48,217 nucleotides of DNA from Chromatiales bacterium (GCA_024644045.1 JAHELT010000015.1:2452-50668), one strand, 5' to 3'. Shown: positions 27,726-36,196, numbered from the stretch's first letter. Program-made: numbers and translations. Notes: generated by a model from the letters alone, not told the origin.

Positions 27726-28040
27726 ATCGAGTCGCCTGCGTTTCTGCTCGTTGGCCGGGCTGGTGGCGCTGGCCACGTTGGCGTAAGCGGAGATGGCGCG
27801 GCTCGCGTTGACCAGCGCCCCCGGCAGCACCTGCCGCGCGGTGAACGGGGCGTTGCTGCGCTGCTCGGCGCCGTCCAGGAGTTCGCCCTCCAGGGCGGCG
27901 TCCGGGACCGGCCGGCCCGCGTTTCTCGGATAGGCCGGGGAGTGGCGTGTCGCGACGCGATCAACCGGCTGCACCTGCCGTGCAGGGGGCCGGTGCAAGG
28001 TGCCGGTTACGGGCGCGCTGAGCAAACCGCTGACGTGCAC
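27714..28040 (-). CDS. Hypothetical protein
   Basis: The 108-residue protein has a Pro/Arg-rich first half and a C-terminal FTARQVLPGALVNASRAISAY region followed by a basic tail (KRRRLDLRV). It has no signal peptide or membrane segment and no family I recognise. The GTG start at 28040 lies 2 bp after the stop of the DUF3135 gene, so it is the second gene of that operon. Codon usage looks coding (GC-ending third positions). Confidence 0.55.
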   Translation of the reverse strand: MHVSGLLSAPVTGTLHRPPARQVQPVDRVATRHSPAYPRNAGRPVPDAALEGELLDGAEQRSNAPFTARQVLPGALVNASRAISAYANVASATSPANEQKRRRLDLRV

Positions 28041-28042
28041 GG

Positions 28043-28393
28043 TCAGTCGCCCGCCTTCCTGGCGAGCCTAACGACCTCGGCCGCGTGCTTGTCGTGCGTT
28101 GAACCCGCCGGCGCTTTCACGTTGGTGAGCACGTCCAGAAACCCGTTTTCGCCGTACACCTGCTCCCACATCATCTCGAAAAGTCTGGCGCTTGCCAAGG
28201 CCGGTGTCTTGCAGCGGCGCCGTGCCATGTCGATTTGCCACTGCAGGCCGCGCAGCCGCGGGCGCAGCGACGCCGGCGCCAGCTCGATCTCGGCCTGCAG
28301 CAGGTCCCGGCGGCGCTGCTCGAAGGCCTCGGCGTCCGATTCCGCGAGCGACCTCCAGCTGTCGAAATCGAATTGTGTGGTTCGCTCATCCAT
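28043..28393 (-). CDS. DUF3135 family protein
   Basis: The protein has about 116 residues. The stretch FDFDSWRSLAESDAEAFEQRRRDLLQ, then RLRGLQWQIDMARRRCKTPALASARLFEMMW, is the DUF3135 pattern, a helical domain of unknown function common in gammaproteobacteria. The frame is open to an ATG at 28444, but the conserved start is near MDERTTQFDF, so ATG 28393 is preferred; its Shine-Dalgarno is poor. The C-terminal tail is Lys/Ala-rich and ends KAGD. An inverted repeat (CGTCAG 28454-28459 / CTGACG 28473-28478) lies upstream and could be an operator. Confidence 0.82.
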   Translation of the reverse strand: MDERTTQFDFDSWRSLAESDAEAFEQRRRDLLQAEIELAPASLRPRLRGLQWQIDMARRRCKTPALASARLFEMMWEQVYGENGFLDVLTNVKAPAGSTHDKHAAEVVRLARKAGD

Positions 28394-28608
28394 CTCCGGC
28401 ACCCGTAGGAGTTCCCGGCGAGCCTGGAGCAAGCCCGGTGCCATCTACAGAAACGTCAGTTTAATCAATGAGCTGACGGCGCTGTCGGGCACTTCGCCCG
28501 GTTTCTGGCGCAGGGTTGTGTAAGCTTACCCGACGTTTATCAGGGCTACGACCCTGCGCCGCCCGTGGCGGCCAGAGGTTCGCGGGCGCCGCGTTTTCGC
28601 GCACGCGC

Positions 28609-29409
28609 TCAGGCCGTTACGGCGAACGCGGCGTACCCTACGACGCGATCGCGGTCGCCGGCGGTGTCGCCCGAATTACGCACGTCGAGCGGCAGGATCC
28701 GCATGCCGCGCTGCCGCGTTGCCGTGAGCAGGCCGTTCAGCGGCCGGCAGCCGCATGCCTGCTGCGGTTCGACGGTGGGCTGCTGCGCCTCGATGGCGGC
28801 CACCGTGGCAGCGTCGATGGCCTGCGCCTTTCGATACTCGTGGTAGTGGCTCAAGTCGGTGCTGACCACCACCAGCGTGTCGTCCTCCGTCCACAGCACG
28901 TCAAGCAGCGCGGCAACCGCCGCGGGCGCGATGTCGCCCACCACCAAGGGCAAGAGCGTGAACTCGTCCAGCACCGCCTGCAGGAAGGGCAGGTGTACCT
29001 CGAGGCTGTGCTCGGACGCGTGCGCGGCGTCGTTCACCGCGACCCCGGGGAGGCCCAGCGCCCGGTCGCGCAATGCCGCGTCGACGGTGACGTCGCCGAG
29101 CGGGCTTTGAAAGCGTGCGGCCTCGGGGATGGCGACACCGCGCAACGCGACGCGGTGGGTCGGGCCCATCAGTATCACGCGGCGGATCGAGGCAGAGTGC
29201 GCGCGCAGCTCGACGTAGGCGGAGGCGGCGATCGCACCCGAGTATACGTAACCGGCGTGTGGCGCGATCAGCGCCTTCGGCGCTTTAGTGAGGCTGGCCC
29301 GCGCGCCGGCAAGCAGCTGGTCCACGGTGGCACGCAGTGTCGGGGGGTCCCGTGGATAGAACATACCGGCGACGGCGGGCGGGCGGGTGGCGGCGCTGGC
29401 AGCGCTCAT
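28609..29409 (-). CDS. amrB: AmmeMemoRadiSam system protein B (MEMO family)
   Basis: The 266-residue MEMO1 homologue has PAVAGMFYPRDPPTLRATVD at the N-terminus, ALIAPHAGYVYSG (about residues 46-58), LMGPTHRV, EHSLEVHLPFLQ and VVVSTDLSHYHEY. These carry the His/Asp residues that in this family resemble a dioxygenase-type metal site. Its molecular function in bacteria is not established. ATG 29409 is preferred over the TTG at 29430. It is divergent, 81 bp away, from the partner radical SAM gene; the third classical member (AMMECR1, protein A) is not in the window. Confidence 0.93.
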   Translation of the reverse strand: MSAASAATRPPAVAGMFYPRDPPTLRATVDQLLAGARASLTKAPKALIAPHAGYVYSGAIAASAYVELRAHSASIRRVILMGPTHRVALRGVAIPEAARFQSPLGDVTVDAALRDRALGLPGVAVNDAAHASEHSLEVHLPFLQAVLDEFTLLPLVVGDIAPAAVAALLDVLWTEDDTLVVVSTDLSHYHEYRKAQAIDAATVAAIEAQQPTVEPQQACGCRPLNGLLTATRQRGMRILPLDVRNSGDTAGDRDRVVGYAAFAVTA

Positions 29410-29490
29410 AGGCTTAATGCCTGTTGTCAAGCGGCAGCGTCAATTGGAACAGGCATCAATTGCAATATCAAGGGCGGCAGTTGGACTACA

Positions 29491-30612
29491 ATGGGCGTCA
29501 TGGCCACGCCGGAGCAACATCACCCGACCCGTTACTGGACGATGCTCGCGGACGGCCGCGTGCAGTGCGACGTCTGCCCGCGCGAATGCAAGTTGCGGGA
29601 GGGGCAACGCGGTCTGTGCTTCGTGCGTATGCGCGCTGATGATCGCATCGTGCTGACCACCTACGGTCGCTCCAGCGGCTACTGCGTGGATCCCATCGAA
29701 AAGAAACCGCTCAACCACTTCCTGCCGGGCACGCCGGTGCTCTCCTTCGGCACTGCGGGTTGCAACCTGTCCTGCAAGTTCTGTCAGAACTGGGACATCA
29801 GCAAGTCCCGCGAGCAGGACACGCTCGCCGACAGCGCCAGCCCGGAGGCAATCGCGCAGGCGGCAAGCCGTCTGGGCTGCCGCAGCGTGGCCTACACTTA
29901 CAACGACCCCGCGATTTTCATGGAATATGCGATCGATGTCGCACAAGCCTGCGCGGAGCACGGCGTCAAGTCGGTCGCGGTCAGCGCCGGATTTCACAGC
30001 CCGCGGCCGCGCGCCGAGTTCTACCGGCACATGCACGCTGCGAACATCGACCTGAAAGCGTTCAGCGAGCGCTTCTACTGGAAGATCTGCGGCGCGCATC
30101 TGAACGACGTTCTGGATACGCTGGTCTACCTCAAGCACGAGACCGACGTATGGTTCGAGCTGACCACCCTGCTGATTCCGGGGGAGAACGACGGCGACGA
30201 AGAGTTGCACGGCATGACGCAATGGGTGGTCGAGCATCTCGGGTGTGACGTGCCGATGCACTTCACGGCCTTCCACCCGGACTGGAAGATGCTGGACAGG
30301 CCGCACACGCCGCCGGCAACCCTGACGCGGGCCCGGCGCATCGCTCTCGACAACGGCGTGCGGTACGCCTACACCGGCAACGTGCATGACGCGCGCGGTG
30401 GCACCACGTTCTGCCACAACTGCGGTCACGCTTTGATCGTCCGCGACTGGTATGAGCTCGAGGCGTGGAACCTGTCGGCGGGCGGCCTGTGCAGCCGCTG
30501 CAGCACCCCGCTCCCGGGCGTCTTCGAGGAGCAGCCCGGCAACTGGGGGCGCCGCCGGATGCCGGTCCGGCTGCAGACGGCCGCGCGCGACGCACAGCCC
30601 GTCACGGGCTGA
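29491..30612 (+). CDS. amrS: AmmeMemoRadiSam system radical SAM enzyme
   Basis: This is a radical SAM protein of 373 residues (370 if ATG 29500 is used). The N-terminus is typical (TRYWTMLADGRVQCDVCPRECKL); the 4Fe-4S binding CNLSCKFC (Cys91, Cys95, Cys98) follows, then the SAM-barrel elements. Near the C-terminus a CHNCG / CSRC pair probably binds zinc. The reaction is unknown, but the gene co-occurs widely with MEMO and AMMECR1 proteins, which implies a shared modification. The frame is open upstream to 28516, but that stretch lies antisense to amrB. Confidence 0.93.
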   Translation: MGVMATPEQHHPTRYWTMLADGRVQCDVCPRECKLREGQRGLCFVRMRADDRIVLTTYGRSSGYCVDPIEKKPLNHFLPGTPVLSFGTAGCNLSCKFCQNWDISKSREQDTLADSASPEAIAQAASRLGCRSVAYTYNDPAIFMEYAIDVAQACAEHGVKSVAVSAGFHSPRPRAEFYRHMHAANIDLKAFSERFYWKICGAHLNDVLDTLVYLKHETDVWFELTTLLIPGENDGDEELHGMTQWVVEHLGCDVPMHFTAFHPDWKMLDRPHTPPATLTRARRIALDNGVRYAYTGNVHDARGGTTFCHNCGHALIVRDWYELEAWNLSAGGLCSRCSTPLPGVFEEQPGNWGRRRMPVRLQTAARDAQPVTG

Positions 30613-30642
30613 CTGCGCCGCCCCGGCGCGCGGTTCCGGTCC

Positions 30643-31323
30643 TCAGCTGCCGGCTTTGCGCTGCCTGCGACTGGCCAGCCGGTCGGCCCGGCGCGTCGTC
30701 TCCGGCAACCGGTAGCGCGTCGTGCAACGCATGGTGTAGTCGCAGGCAGTAGCCAGCGTGAGCCGGTGACCGATAGACACGTAAAGGGGTTTCACGTTGA
30801 CCCGCGAGCGCAGCACCGCGCCCACTACCTCCCCCGCGTCGATCAGCTCGACCCAGGCTCCGCGCCGCTGCGGCGGCTCCGCGTGCTCACCCAGCAGTCT
30901 GGACTTGGCCACCCCGATCGTCGCCAGCCCGGTGATCACGCCGAGGTGGCAGGCCAGGCCGAAGCGGCGCGGGTGCGCATAACCCTGGGCGTCACACAGG
31001 ATCAGATCCGGCAGCCGCGGCAGCTGCTGCAATGCCTCGACGATCGCCGGAATCTCGCGAAACGACAGCAGGCCGGGCACGTACGGAAAGCCGGTGGGGA
31101 TGCAGGCAACGCGTTCGTCCACCGGTGCCAGCGCCGGGAACGAAAGCACACTGACCGCAGCACGGGTCAGCTTGCGGCGTTTGTCGAAACCGACGTCCAC
31201 GCCGGCGACCAGGTGCACCGGGCCGACGCAGTCGCGCGTGACGATGTGGTGGCGCAGCCGCTCCTGAATGGCGCGCGCTTGCGCTGTGCTGACATCCCAA
31301 GGGTGTGCGTGCTTCAACTGCAC
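30643..31323 (-). CDS. nfi: Endonuclease V
   Basis: The 226-residue DNA repair nuclease cuts the second phosphodiester 3' of deoxyinosine. The catalytic acids are visible as Asp43 (GVDVGF), Glu90 (LLSFRE) and Asp111 (LCDAQGYAHPRRFG), and the PYVPG wedge with Tyr81 that inserts at the lesion is present. The C-terminal tail is basic (RRADRLASRRQRKAGS). The ATG at 31323 fits the family start (WDVSTAQARAIQERL). It is convergent with amrS and divergent from the AIG2-type gene. Confidence 0.94.
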   Translation of the reverse strand: MQLKHAHPWDVSTAQARAIQERLRHHIVTRDCVGPVHLVAGVDVGFDKRRKLTRAAVSVLSFPALAPVDERVACIPTGFPYVPGLLSFREIPAIVEALQQLPRLPDLILCDAQGYAHPRRFGLACHLGVITGLATIGVAKSRLLGEHAEPPQRRGAWVELIDAGEVVGAVLRSRVNVKPLYVSIGHRLTLATACDYTMRCTTRYRLPETTRRADRLASRRQRKAGS

Positions 31324-31533
31324 AGCCGAATCCTCGCGCGCTCACGTCGCCCGGGTCCCGGATGCGTTGCCGGGGACCGGATTTCCGCGGCCGCCCGCCA
31401 AGCAGGCCTGTTGCCGGTTGTCTGGCATAAGGCACACTGGGTATGCTCTGCGCCCCGCCGTTGAGCGCGCATGCGCGGTGCACCGGCGGGGTGGTTCTGG
31501 CGTGCTACTTCAGACAGACGGGGTTTCCGGACC

Positions 31534-32076
31534 GTGCGTTTTTTCTTCTTCGGCAGTTTAATGGATCGCGACGTTGCGGCGTTAGTGCTGGGCCGGCCTG
31601 TCGAGGCGGGCGCGCTGCAACCCGGAATCCTGCACGGATACGAGCGCCTGGTGGTTGCCGGCGAGAGCTACCCGGCGCTGGCACCGCGCGCCGGCGGCAA
31701 GGTGGCCGGGTTGCTGTTGCACGGTGTTGGCGACACGGATCTGGCGCGCATGCAGTTCTTCGAGAGCGAAGAATTCGCGCCGGCCGCATACCGGATCGAG
31801 CTCACCAGCGGCGGTTACGTGGACGCGTATACGTTTGTCGCGCGCGAGGTATTGGAGTACACCGACCAGCGTTGGGACTTCGCGCACTGGCAGCGCCACG
31901 AGAAGCCCGGGTACCTGACGCTGGCACGCGCCTGGATGAACGAGTACGGCAGGCGTGAGGCGCACCAACTGGAGGGGACGTGGAGCAGCCGCCGCCAGCG
32001 ACAGCTCGATGAGCGCGCGTCCGGTAAGGACTGCAACGAACGACAATCTACCAGCGGAGGAAAGTCTCATGAGTAA
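31534..32076 (+). CDS. AIG2-type gamma-glutamylcyclotransferase family protein
   Basis: The 180-residue protein starts with FFFFGSLMDRDV, the family's [F/Y]GSL loop, followed by HGYERLVVAGESYPAL, GLLLHGVGDTDLARMQFFESEEFAPAAYRIEL and a C-terminal charged tail. Relatives release 5-oxoproline from gamma-glutamyl peptides; the acid in FFESEEF is the candidate catalytic Glu. GTG 31534 is required to include the FGSL strand; the longer frame from 31471 has no clear site. The coding end overlaps the ATG of the quinone reductase by 8 bp, so the two are probably coupled. Confidence 0.78.
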   Translation: MRFFFFGSLMDRDVAALVLGRPVEAGALQPGILHGYERLVVAGESYPALAPRAGGKVAGLLLHGVGDTDLARMQFFESEEFAPAAYRIELTSGGYVDAYTFVAREVLEYTDQRWDFAHWQRHEKPGYLTLARAWMNEYGRREAHQLEGTWSSRRQRQLDERASGKDCNERQSTSGGKSHE

Positions 32077-33040
32077 AGCGGTACGCATCCACAAGAACGG
32101 TGGCCCGGAGGTCTTGTCCTACGAGGACGTGGAAACCGCCGCCCCGGGGGCCGGTCAGGTGCTGTTGCGGCAGACGGCGATCGGGCTGAATTACATCGAT
32201 GTGTATCACCGCACCGGGCTGTACCCGCTCGAGCTGCCGGCCACCATCGGCACGGAAGCGGCCGGCATCGTCGAACAGGTGGGCGACGGCGTGACCCAAC
32301 TCGCCGAGGGCGATCTGGTAGCGTACGCGCCCGCCATCGGCGCGTACGCCGAGTACCGCACGATCGCGGCCGATCGCGTCGTGCGCGTTCCGGAGGGCAT
32401 AGACGCGAAGCAGGCAGCGGCCATGATGCTGCAGGGCATGACGGTCGAGTATCTGGTTCGCCGCACCTACCGGGTCAGCGCCGGCGAAACCGTGCTGCTG
32501 CACGCCGCTGCCGGCGGCGTCGGACTGATCGCCTGCCAGTGGCTCAAGCACCTGGGGGCGACCGTCATCGGCACGGTGGGTTCGGAGGAAAAGGCCAAGC
32601 TGGCCCGCGCCCACGGGTGCGCACATACGATCAACTATCGCGAGGAGGACATTGCGGCCCGGGTACGCGAGATCACCGACGGCAAGGGTGTGCCGGTCGT
32701 CTACGACTCGGTCGGCAAGGATACCTATACCGCATCGCTGGACAGCCTGCAGCCGCTCGGCATGTTCGTCAGTTTCGGCAATGCCTCGGGACCGGCGCCC
32801 GACGTGTCGCCCGCGCTGCTGGCCCAGAAAGGATCGCTGTACTTCACGCGCCCGACGCTGATGACCTATAACGCGCGGCGTGAGGATCTGGAGGCCAGCG
32901 CGGCGGCGCTGTTCGAAGTGGTGCGTGCGGGCGCCGTGAAGATCAAGATCGGTCAGACCTACCGGCTCGCCGAGGCGGCGCAGGCGCACCGGGACCTTGA
33001 AGCCCGCAAGACGACCGGCTCTACCGTGATCATGCCGTGA
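32069..33040 (+). CDS. qor: NADPH:quinone reductase (zeta-crystallin-like)
   Basis: This 323-residue medium-chain reductase without zinc sites reduces quinones with NADPH. It has QTAIGLNYIDVYHRTGLYP (about residues 35-53), GTEAAGIVEQVGDGV, MLQGMTVEYL and the NADPH-binding LLHAAAGGVGLIACQW (about 142-157). ATG 32069 has a strong GGAGG 8 bp upstream and overlaps the upstream gene. It converges on the SPL-like operon, 49 bp from it. Confidence 0.94.
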   Translation: MSKAVRIHKNGGPEVLSYEDVETAAPGAGQVLLRQTAIGLNYIDVYHRTGLYPLELPATIGTEAAGIVEQVGDGVTQLAEGDLVAYAPAIGAYAEYRTIAADRVVRVPEGIDAKQAAAMMLQGMTVEYLVRRTYRVSAGETVLLHAAAGGVGLIACQWLKHLGATVIGTVGSEEKAKLARAHGCAHTINYREEDIAARVREITDGKGVPVVYDSVGKDTYTASLDSLQPLGMFVSFGNASGPAPDVSPALLAQKGSLYFTRPTLMTYNARREDLEASAAALFEVVRAGAVKIKIGQTYRLAEAAQAHRDLEARKTTGSTVIMP

Positions 33041-33089
33041 GCGCCATGCGCGGCAGGTTGTTCATCGGACAGGTCGCTAGCGAAGCGCT

Positions 33090-34082
33090 TCAGGGCAGGC
33101 AGCGAAACAGCCGGTCCGCGTTGACCCGATCCCGCAGCTGCACCTCGCAGAAATCCAGCAGCTCGGCTTCCAGGTCGTTGCGGTAGCCGATCGTCGCGGC
33201 AGCGGTGTCCAGCGGTCCGGCGAACAGCGGCTCGCGCGGATACAGGCTTACCAGGGTCTTGAAGAAATCGCGCGGGAGGCGGAAGGCGCCGAAGCTGACC
33301 GAGTGCACGCTCGACCCTGGAACCGCGGCGAACACCTGCTCGAAAAGCTGCCGGTAGTCGGCCGCGTAGCCGGCGCTGTAAATCAGCGGATCGAAGCGCA
33401 GGCCGATGCGCCAGCCCGCGTCTGCCAGTTTACGCAGCGCCGCGAGTCGTTTGTTCAACGACGGCACCTTGTGTTCCAGTGCGGCGTGTGCACCGGCCGG
33501 GGTGAAGCTGAACGCGACTACCACGTTGGGCAGCGGTTCACGTGCCAGCAGTGACCTGATCTGGGTGCTCTTGGTGCGCAGCTCGAGGTGCGCGCGTGGA
33601 CGTCGTGCGAAGCATTCGAGCGCCCACTCGGCAAACCCGGTCACCGGATCGTAGGCCAGACTGTCGCAGTCGTAACCGGAGAAGAACCAGCAGTGGTCGC
33701 CGTCGTGCCGGGCTAGCGTGCTGTCAATAGCGGTGGCGAAGTCCTCGTAGTTGACGAACACAACATAGTGGGCGGACCGAAACATACCCTGCAGAAAGCA
33801 GTACCGGCAGTCGTAGACGCAGTTGAGCATGTGCGAGAAGTAGTAGTTGTGCGTTCCGCCGATGCCGTAGCCGGGCGGCGCCGGCAGCACCAGCCGCCTG
33901 TGCTTGTGCGCCAGCAGCAGGGCCGGGTCGCGTTTCTGCAGGCGGAAGTTCTGCGCCCGGGGATTGAACACTTCCGTGTAGCGCGCGCAGCCCACCCGGG
34001 TCGCCTGCGGAAACCGCGCCAGGATGCGCTGCGCCCGCGGGTGTCCGCCAAGCGCATCCTCGATGTAGATCATGCGCGTCAT
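33090..34082 (-). CDS. Spore-photoproduct-lyase-like radical SAM protein
   Basis: The 330-residue SplB-family protein has its 4Fe-4S cysteines in NCVYDCRYC (Cys88, Cys92, Cys95), followed by YVVFVNYEDF and FSGYDCDSLAYD. Cys139 in that last segment lies about where B. subtilis SPL has its catalytic Cys141, so hydrogen-atom return chemistry could be conserved. SPL repairs the UV spore photoproduct in Firmicutes; in a non-sporing gammaproteobacterium the lesion or substrate is unknown. ATG 34082 overlaps the stop of the upstream nucleosidase gene (ATGA). It is the last gene of the operon. Confidence 0.85.
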   Translation of the reverse strand: MTRMIYIEDALGGHPRAQRILARFPQATRVGCARYTEVFNPRAQNFRLQKRDPALLLAHKHRRLVLPAPPGYGIGGTHNYYFSHMLNCVYDCRYCFLQGMFRSAHYVVFVNYEDFATAIDSTLARHDGDHCWFFSGYDCDSLAYDPVTGFAEWALECFARRPRAHLELRTKSTQIRSLLAREPLPNVVVAFSFTPAGAHAALEHKVPSLNKRLAALRKLADAGWRIGLRFDPLIYSAGYAADYRQLFEQVFAAVPGSSVHSVSFGAFRLPRDFFKTLVSLYPREPLFAGPLDTAAATIGYRNDLEAELLDFCEVQLRDRVNADRLFRCLP

Positions 34083-34900
34083 CCGGTACGCAGTTGCATC
34101 GGTAATGTGTCGAGGCGCTGCTGCAGCGCTCTCAGGACCGCGCGGCTCGAACGGGCGCGCGCCACGGCTTCGTCGATCAACGGCTGCCCCGGTGCCCGGA
34201 CCGCCAGGCGCTGCGCGAGGCGCGTCAGCTGCCGTTGCTGGGTAACGCTGAACCGGTGTCTGGTGAGCAGCGCGGCTACATCCGGATCGGTGTCCCGCGC
34301 GCTGCGCAGACTGTCGGTCGCCTCGCGCAATGCCGCGCCAGTGTCTGCAATCGCCTCACGGTGCGCGTCGATCAGTTCACCGATGCGGCGCGGCGACAAG
34401 TGTTCTACGCTGTGTTCCCGGGTGTCGGAAACCACTTTCAGGCACTGCACCGCTTCGGCGGTGCTGCAGCGCAGCGCCGCCGGATAGAACCCGGCGCCCT
34501 CCATGTCGTAGAGGGATTCATCCGGGTAACCGAGCTCGGGTGTGTCGACGCTGGTGAGCGGGCTGCTTGCGATCCCGGCCAGCAGCACCTGGGGAGGATA
34601 CCAGCGCGCGCCGCTCGCGCGGTCCGTTACGGTGTGCGCACTGCGCAGGGTGCCGACGGGCAGGTCCGCGTGGCCGGCGATGCCGACGTTCAGCCAGACC
34701 GCGTCGCGGGCCTGCTGGGCGACGTGAAACAATGCCGTTGCCGCGGCCGCGGCGTTAACTTTGCCGACGCCGCTGACGGTGAGCCAGGTATCGCCGTTAC
34801 GGAATACCGGAAACAGCGTCGGCTGCTTGCTGCGTTGCAGACCGAGGTACCCGATCAGCGGCAGCGCCTCCTCGCGCATCGCCATCAGGAAAACGATCAT
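34079..34900 (-). CDS. MTA/SAH nucleosidase-like protein with C-terminal helical extension
   Basis: The 273-residue protein has a nucleoside-phosphorylase-fold first half. MIVFLMAMREEA carries the Glu equivalent of Pfs Glu12, VSGVGKVNAA binds phosphate or substrate, YDMEGAGFY gives Met133-Glu134 (Pfs Met173-Glu174), and KVVSDTRE gives Asp159 (Pfs Asp197). Pfs splits methylthioadenosine, SAH and 5'-deoxyadenosine. Residues about 170-273 form an extra helical, Arg-rich tail not found in Pfs. ATG 34900 overlaps the stop of the glycosyltransferase gene, and its own stop overlaps the SPL-like ATG. Removal of radical-SAM-derived 5'-deoxyadenosine is an attractive inferred role. Confidence 0.82.
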   Translation of the reverse strand: MIVFLMAMREEALPLIGYLGLQRSKQPTLFPVFRNGDTWLTVSGVGKVNAAAAATALFHVAQQARDAVWLNVGIAGHADLPVGTLRSAHTVTDRASGARWYPPQVLLAGIASSPLTSVDTPELGYPDESLYDMEGAGFYPAALRCSTAEAVQCLKVVSDTREHSVEHLSPRRIGELIDAHREAIADTGAALREATDSLRSARDTDPDVAALLTRHRFSVTQQRQLTRLAQRLAVRAPGQPLIDEAVARARSSRAVLRALQQRLDTLPMQLRTG

Positions 34901-35754
34901 GCAACGCGCGGCGATGCCTGCAATCGGCGCAGGGCGTTGCGGTGGACAGCGTGACGGGCCTCGCATTCGTGCAGCAGTTCGGTGTTGCCGCGCTTGCGCG
35001 CACCGCCGATCAGCACTTCGAGCTTGGCGAGCAGGCTGTGCAGCGCCGCCTGACGGTAACCGGCGTCCAGGCGATCGTCGCGGAGCAGTCGTTCCAGGGC
35101 CCGGACGCGGAACCGGTCCATACCCCAGAACCGTCTCGACAGCTGATCGGCATGCCCGCCGTAACGCACCGCCAGCGCCCGCGGCACGAACAGCACCGGA
35201 TGCCGTGCACAGATCCGCAGCCACAGATCGTAGTCTTCGCAGGCGGGCAGGGTCTCGTCAAACCCGCCGACGTCATCGAGCAGGGCCCGGTGCAGCAGCG
35301 TGGTCGAGGGCGAGATCGCACAGCGCGCCAGACAGTGCACGAACATTTCGCCGCCGTGCTTGGCGTGCTTGCGCATGGGATTCACGCGCCGCCCGTCGCG
35401 AATCCACAGCTCGTCACTGTGGCAGAAACGGAATGCCGGGGCGTCGCGCAACGCGCTGGCCTGGCTCGCCAGCTTGTCCGCCAACCAGCAGTCGTCCGAG
35501 TCGAGAAACGCGATCCAGTCATTGCGCGCGGCGGCGATGCCACGGTTGCGTGCGTGGCTGACGCCACGGTTGTTCTGGCGCAGCGCGGTCACTTCGGGAT
35601 AAATCGTTTTCAGCAGCTCGGGCGTTGCGTCCGTCGAGCCGTCGTCCACGACGATCACCTCCGCCGGCGGAAGGGTCTGCGCCAGCACCGAGTCCAGGGC
35701 GCGGCACAGCGTATGCGCGCGATTGTGCGTTGGAATGACTACCGATATGTTCAT
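34897..35754 (-). CDS. Family 2 glycosyltransferase
   Basis: The 285-residue GT-A enzyme has the start MNISVVIPTHNRAHTLCRAL, VVDDGS (residues 36-40), the metal-binding DSDD (85-88) and a CEDYDLWLR motif that supplies the catalytic base. There is no membrane segment. It probably transfers a sugar to a surface polysaccharide, lipid or protein acceptor; neither donor nor acceptor can be told. ATG 35754 is preferred because the longer frame lies antisense to nothing conserved. It is the second gene of the msrB operon (31 bp after msrB) and overlaps the nucleosidase start by 4 bp. Confidence 0.88.
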   Translation of the reverse strand: MNISVVIPTHNRAHTLCRALDSVLAQTLPPAEVIVVDDGSTDATPELLKTIYPEVTALRQNNRGVSHARNRGIAAARNDWIAFLDSDDCWLADKLASQASALRDAPAFRFCHSDELWIRDGRRVNPMRKHAKHGGEMFVHCLARCAISPSTTLLHRALLDDVGGFDETLPACEDYDLWLRICARHPVLFVPRALAVRYGGHADQLSRRFWGMDRFRVRALERLLRDDRLDAGYRQAALHSLLAKLEVLIGGARKRGNTELLHECEARHAVHRNALRRLQASPRVA

Positions 35755-35785
35755 CGCCGCCGGCGCCTGGCGCGCAGTGACACGG

Positions 35786-36196
35786 TCAGGCGTCGTCCTC
35801 CGGCAAGAACACCAGCGCAACGCCGTTGTTGCAGTAGCGCAGGCCGCTCGGCGCCGGGCCGTCGTTGAACACGTGCCCGTGATGGCCGCCGCAGTTTGCG
35901 CAGTGGTATTCGGTGCGCGGCAGCAGCAGTTTGAAATCGCGCTTGGTTTCGAAGGCACCGTCGAGTGTGCTGTGAAAGCTCGGCCAGCCTGTGCCGCTGT
36001 CGAACTTCATGTCGGCGGTGAACAGTTTCTGCCCGCAGCCCGCGCAATGGTAGGTGCCGCTGCGTTTTTCATCGTTGAGCGTGCTGCTGAACGGGCGTTC
36101 GGTGCCGTGCTGACGCAGCACCGCGTACTGCTCGGACTCCAGGCGCTTGCGCCACTCGTCGTCGCTCAATACGAGTTTGTCGGATTGCTCGGCCAA
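35786..36196 (-). CDS. msrB: Peptide methionine (R)-S-oxide reductase MsrB
   Basis: This enzyme reduces the R-diastereomer of methionine sulfoxide, complementing MsrA. Zinc ligands CAGC (Cys51, Cys54) and CANC (Cys99, Cys102), the FDSGTGWPSF motif and catalytic Cys122 in GLRYCNNGVALVF are all present. The TTG start at 36196, with GGGAG 6 bp upstream, gives 136 residues, matching E. coli MsrB. A GTG at 36244 would add 16 non-conserved residues. There is no signal peptide, so it is cytosolic. It is the first gene of a four-gene minus-strand operon and divergent from the DUF1992 gene. Confidence 0.94.
   Translation of the reverse strand: MAEQSDKLVLSDDEWRKRLESEQYAVLRQHGTERPFSSTLNDEKRSGTYHCAGCGQKLFTADMKFDSGTGWPSFHSTLDGAFETKRDFKLLLPRTEYHCANCGGHHGHVFNDGPAPSGLRYCNNGVALVFLPEDDA

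Noticed and set aside
28454-28478. Inverted repeat CGTCAG...CTGACG upstream of the DUF3135 gene
   Set aside because: A 6-bp stem with a 13-nt spacer is expected by chance; mentioned only in the gene entry.
28516-29490. Upstream extension of the radical SAM gene to 28516
   Set aside because: It lies antisense to the MEMO gene; the family N-terminus TRYWxxLxDGRxQC starts only after 29491.
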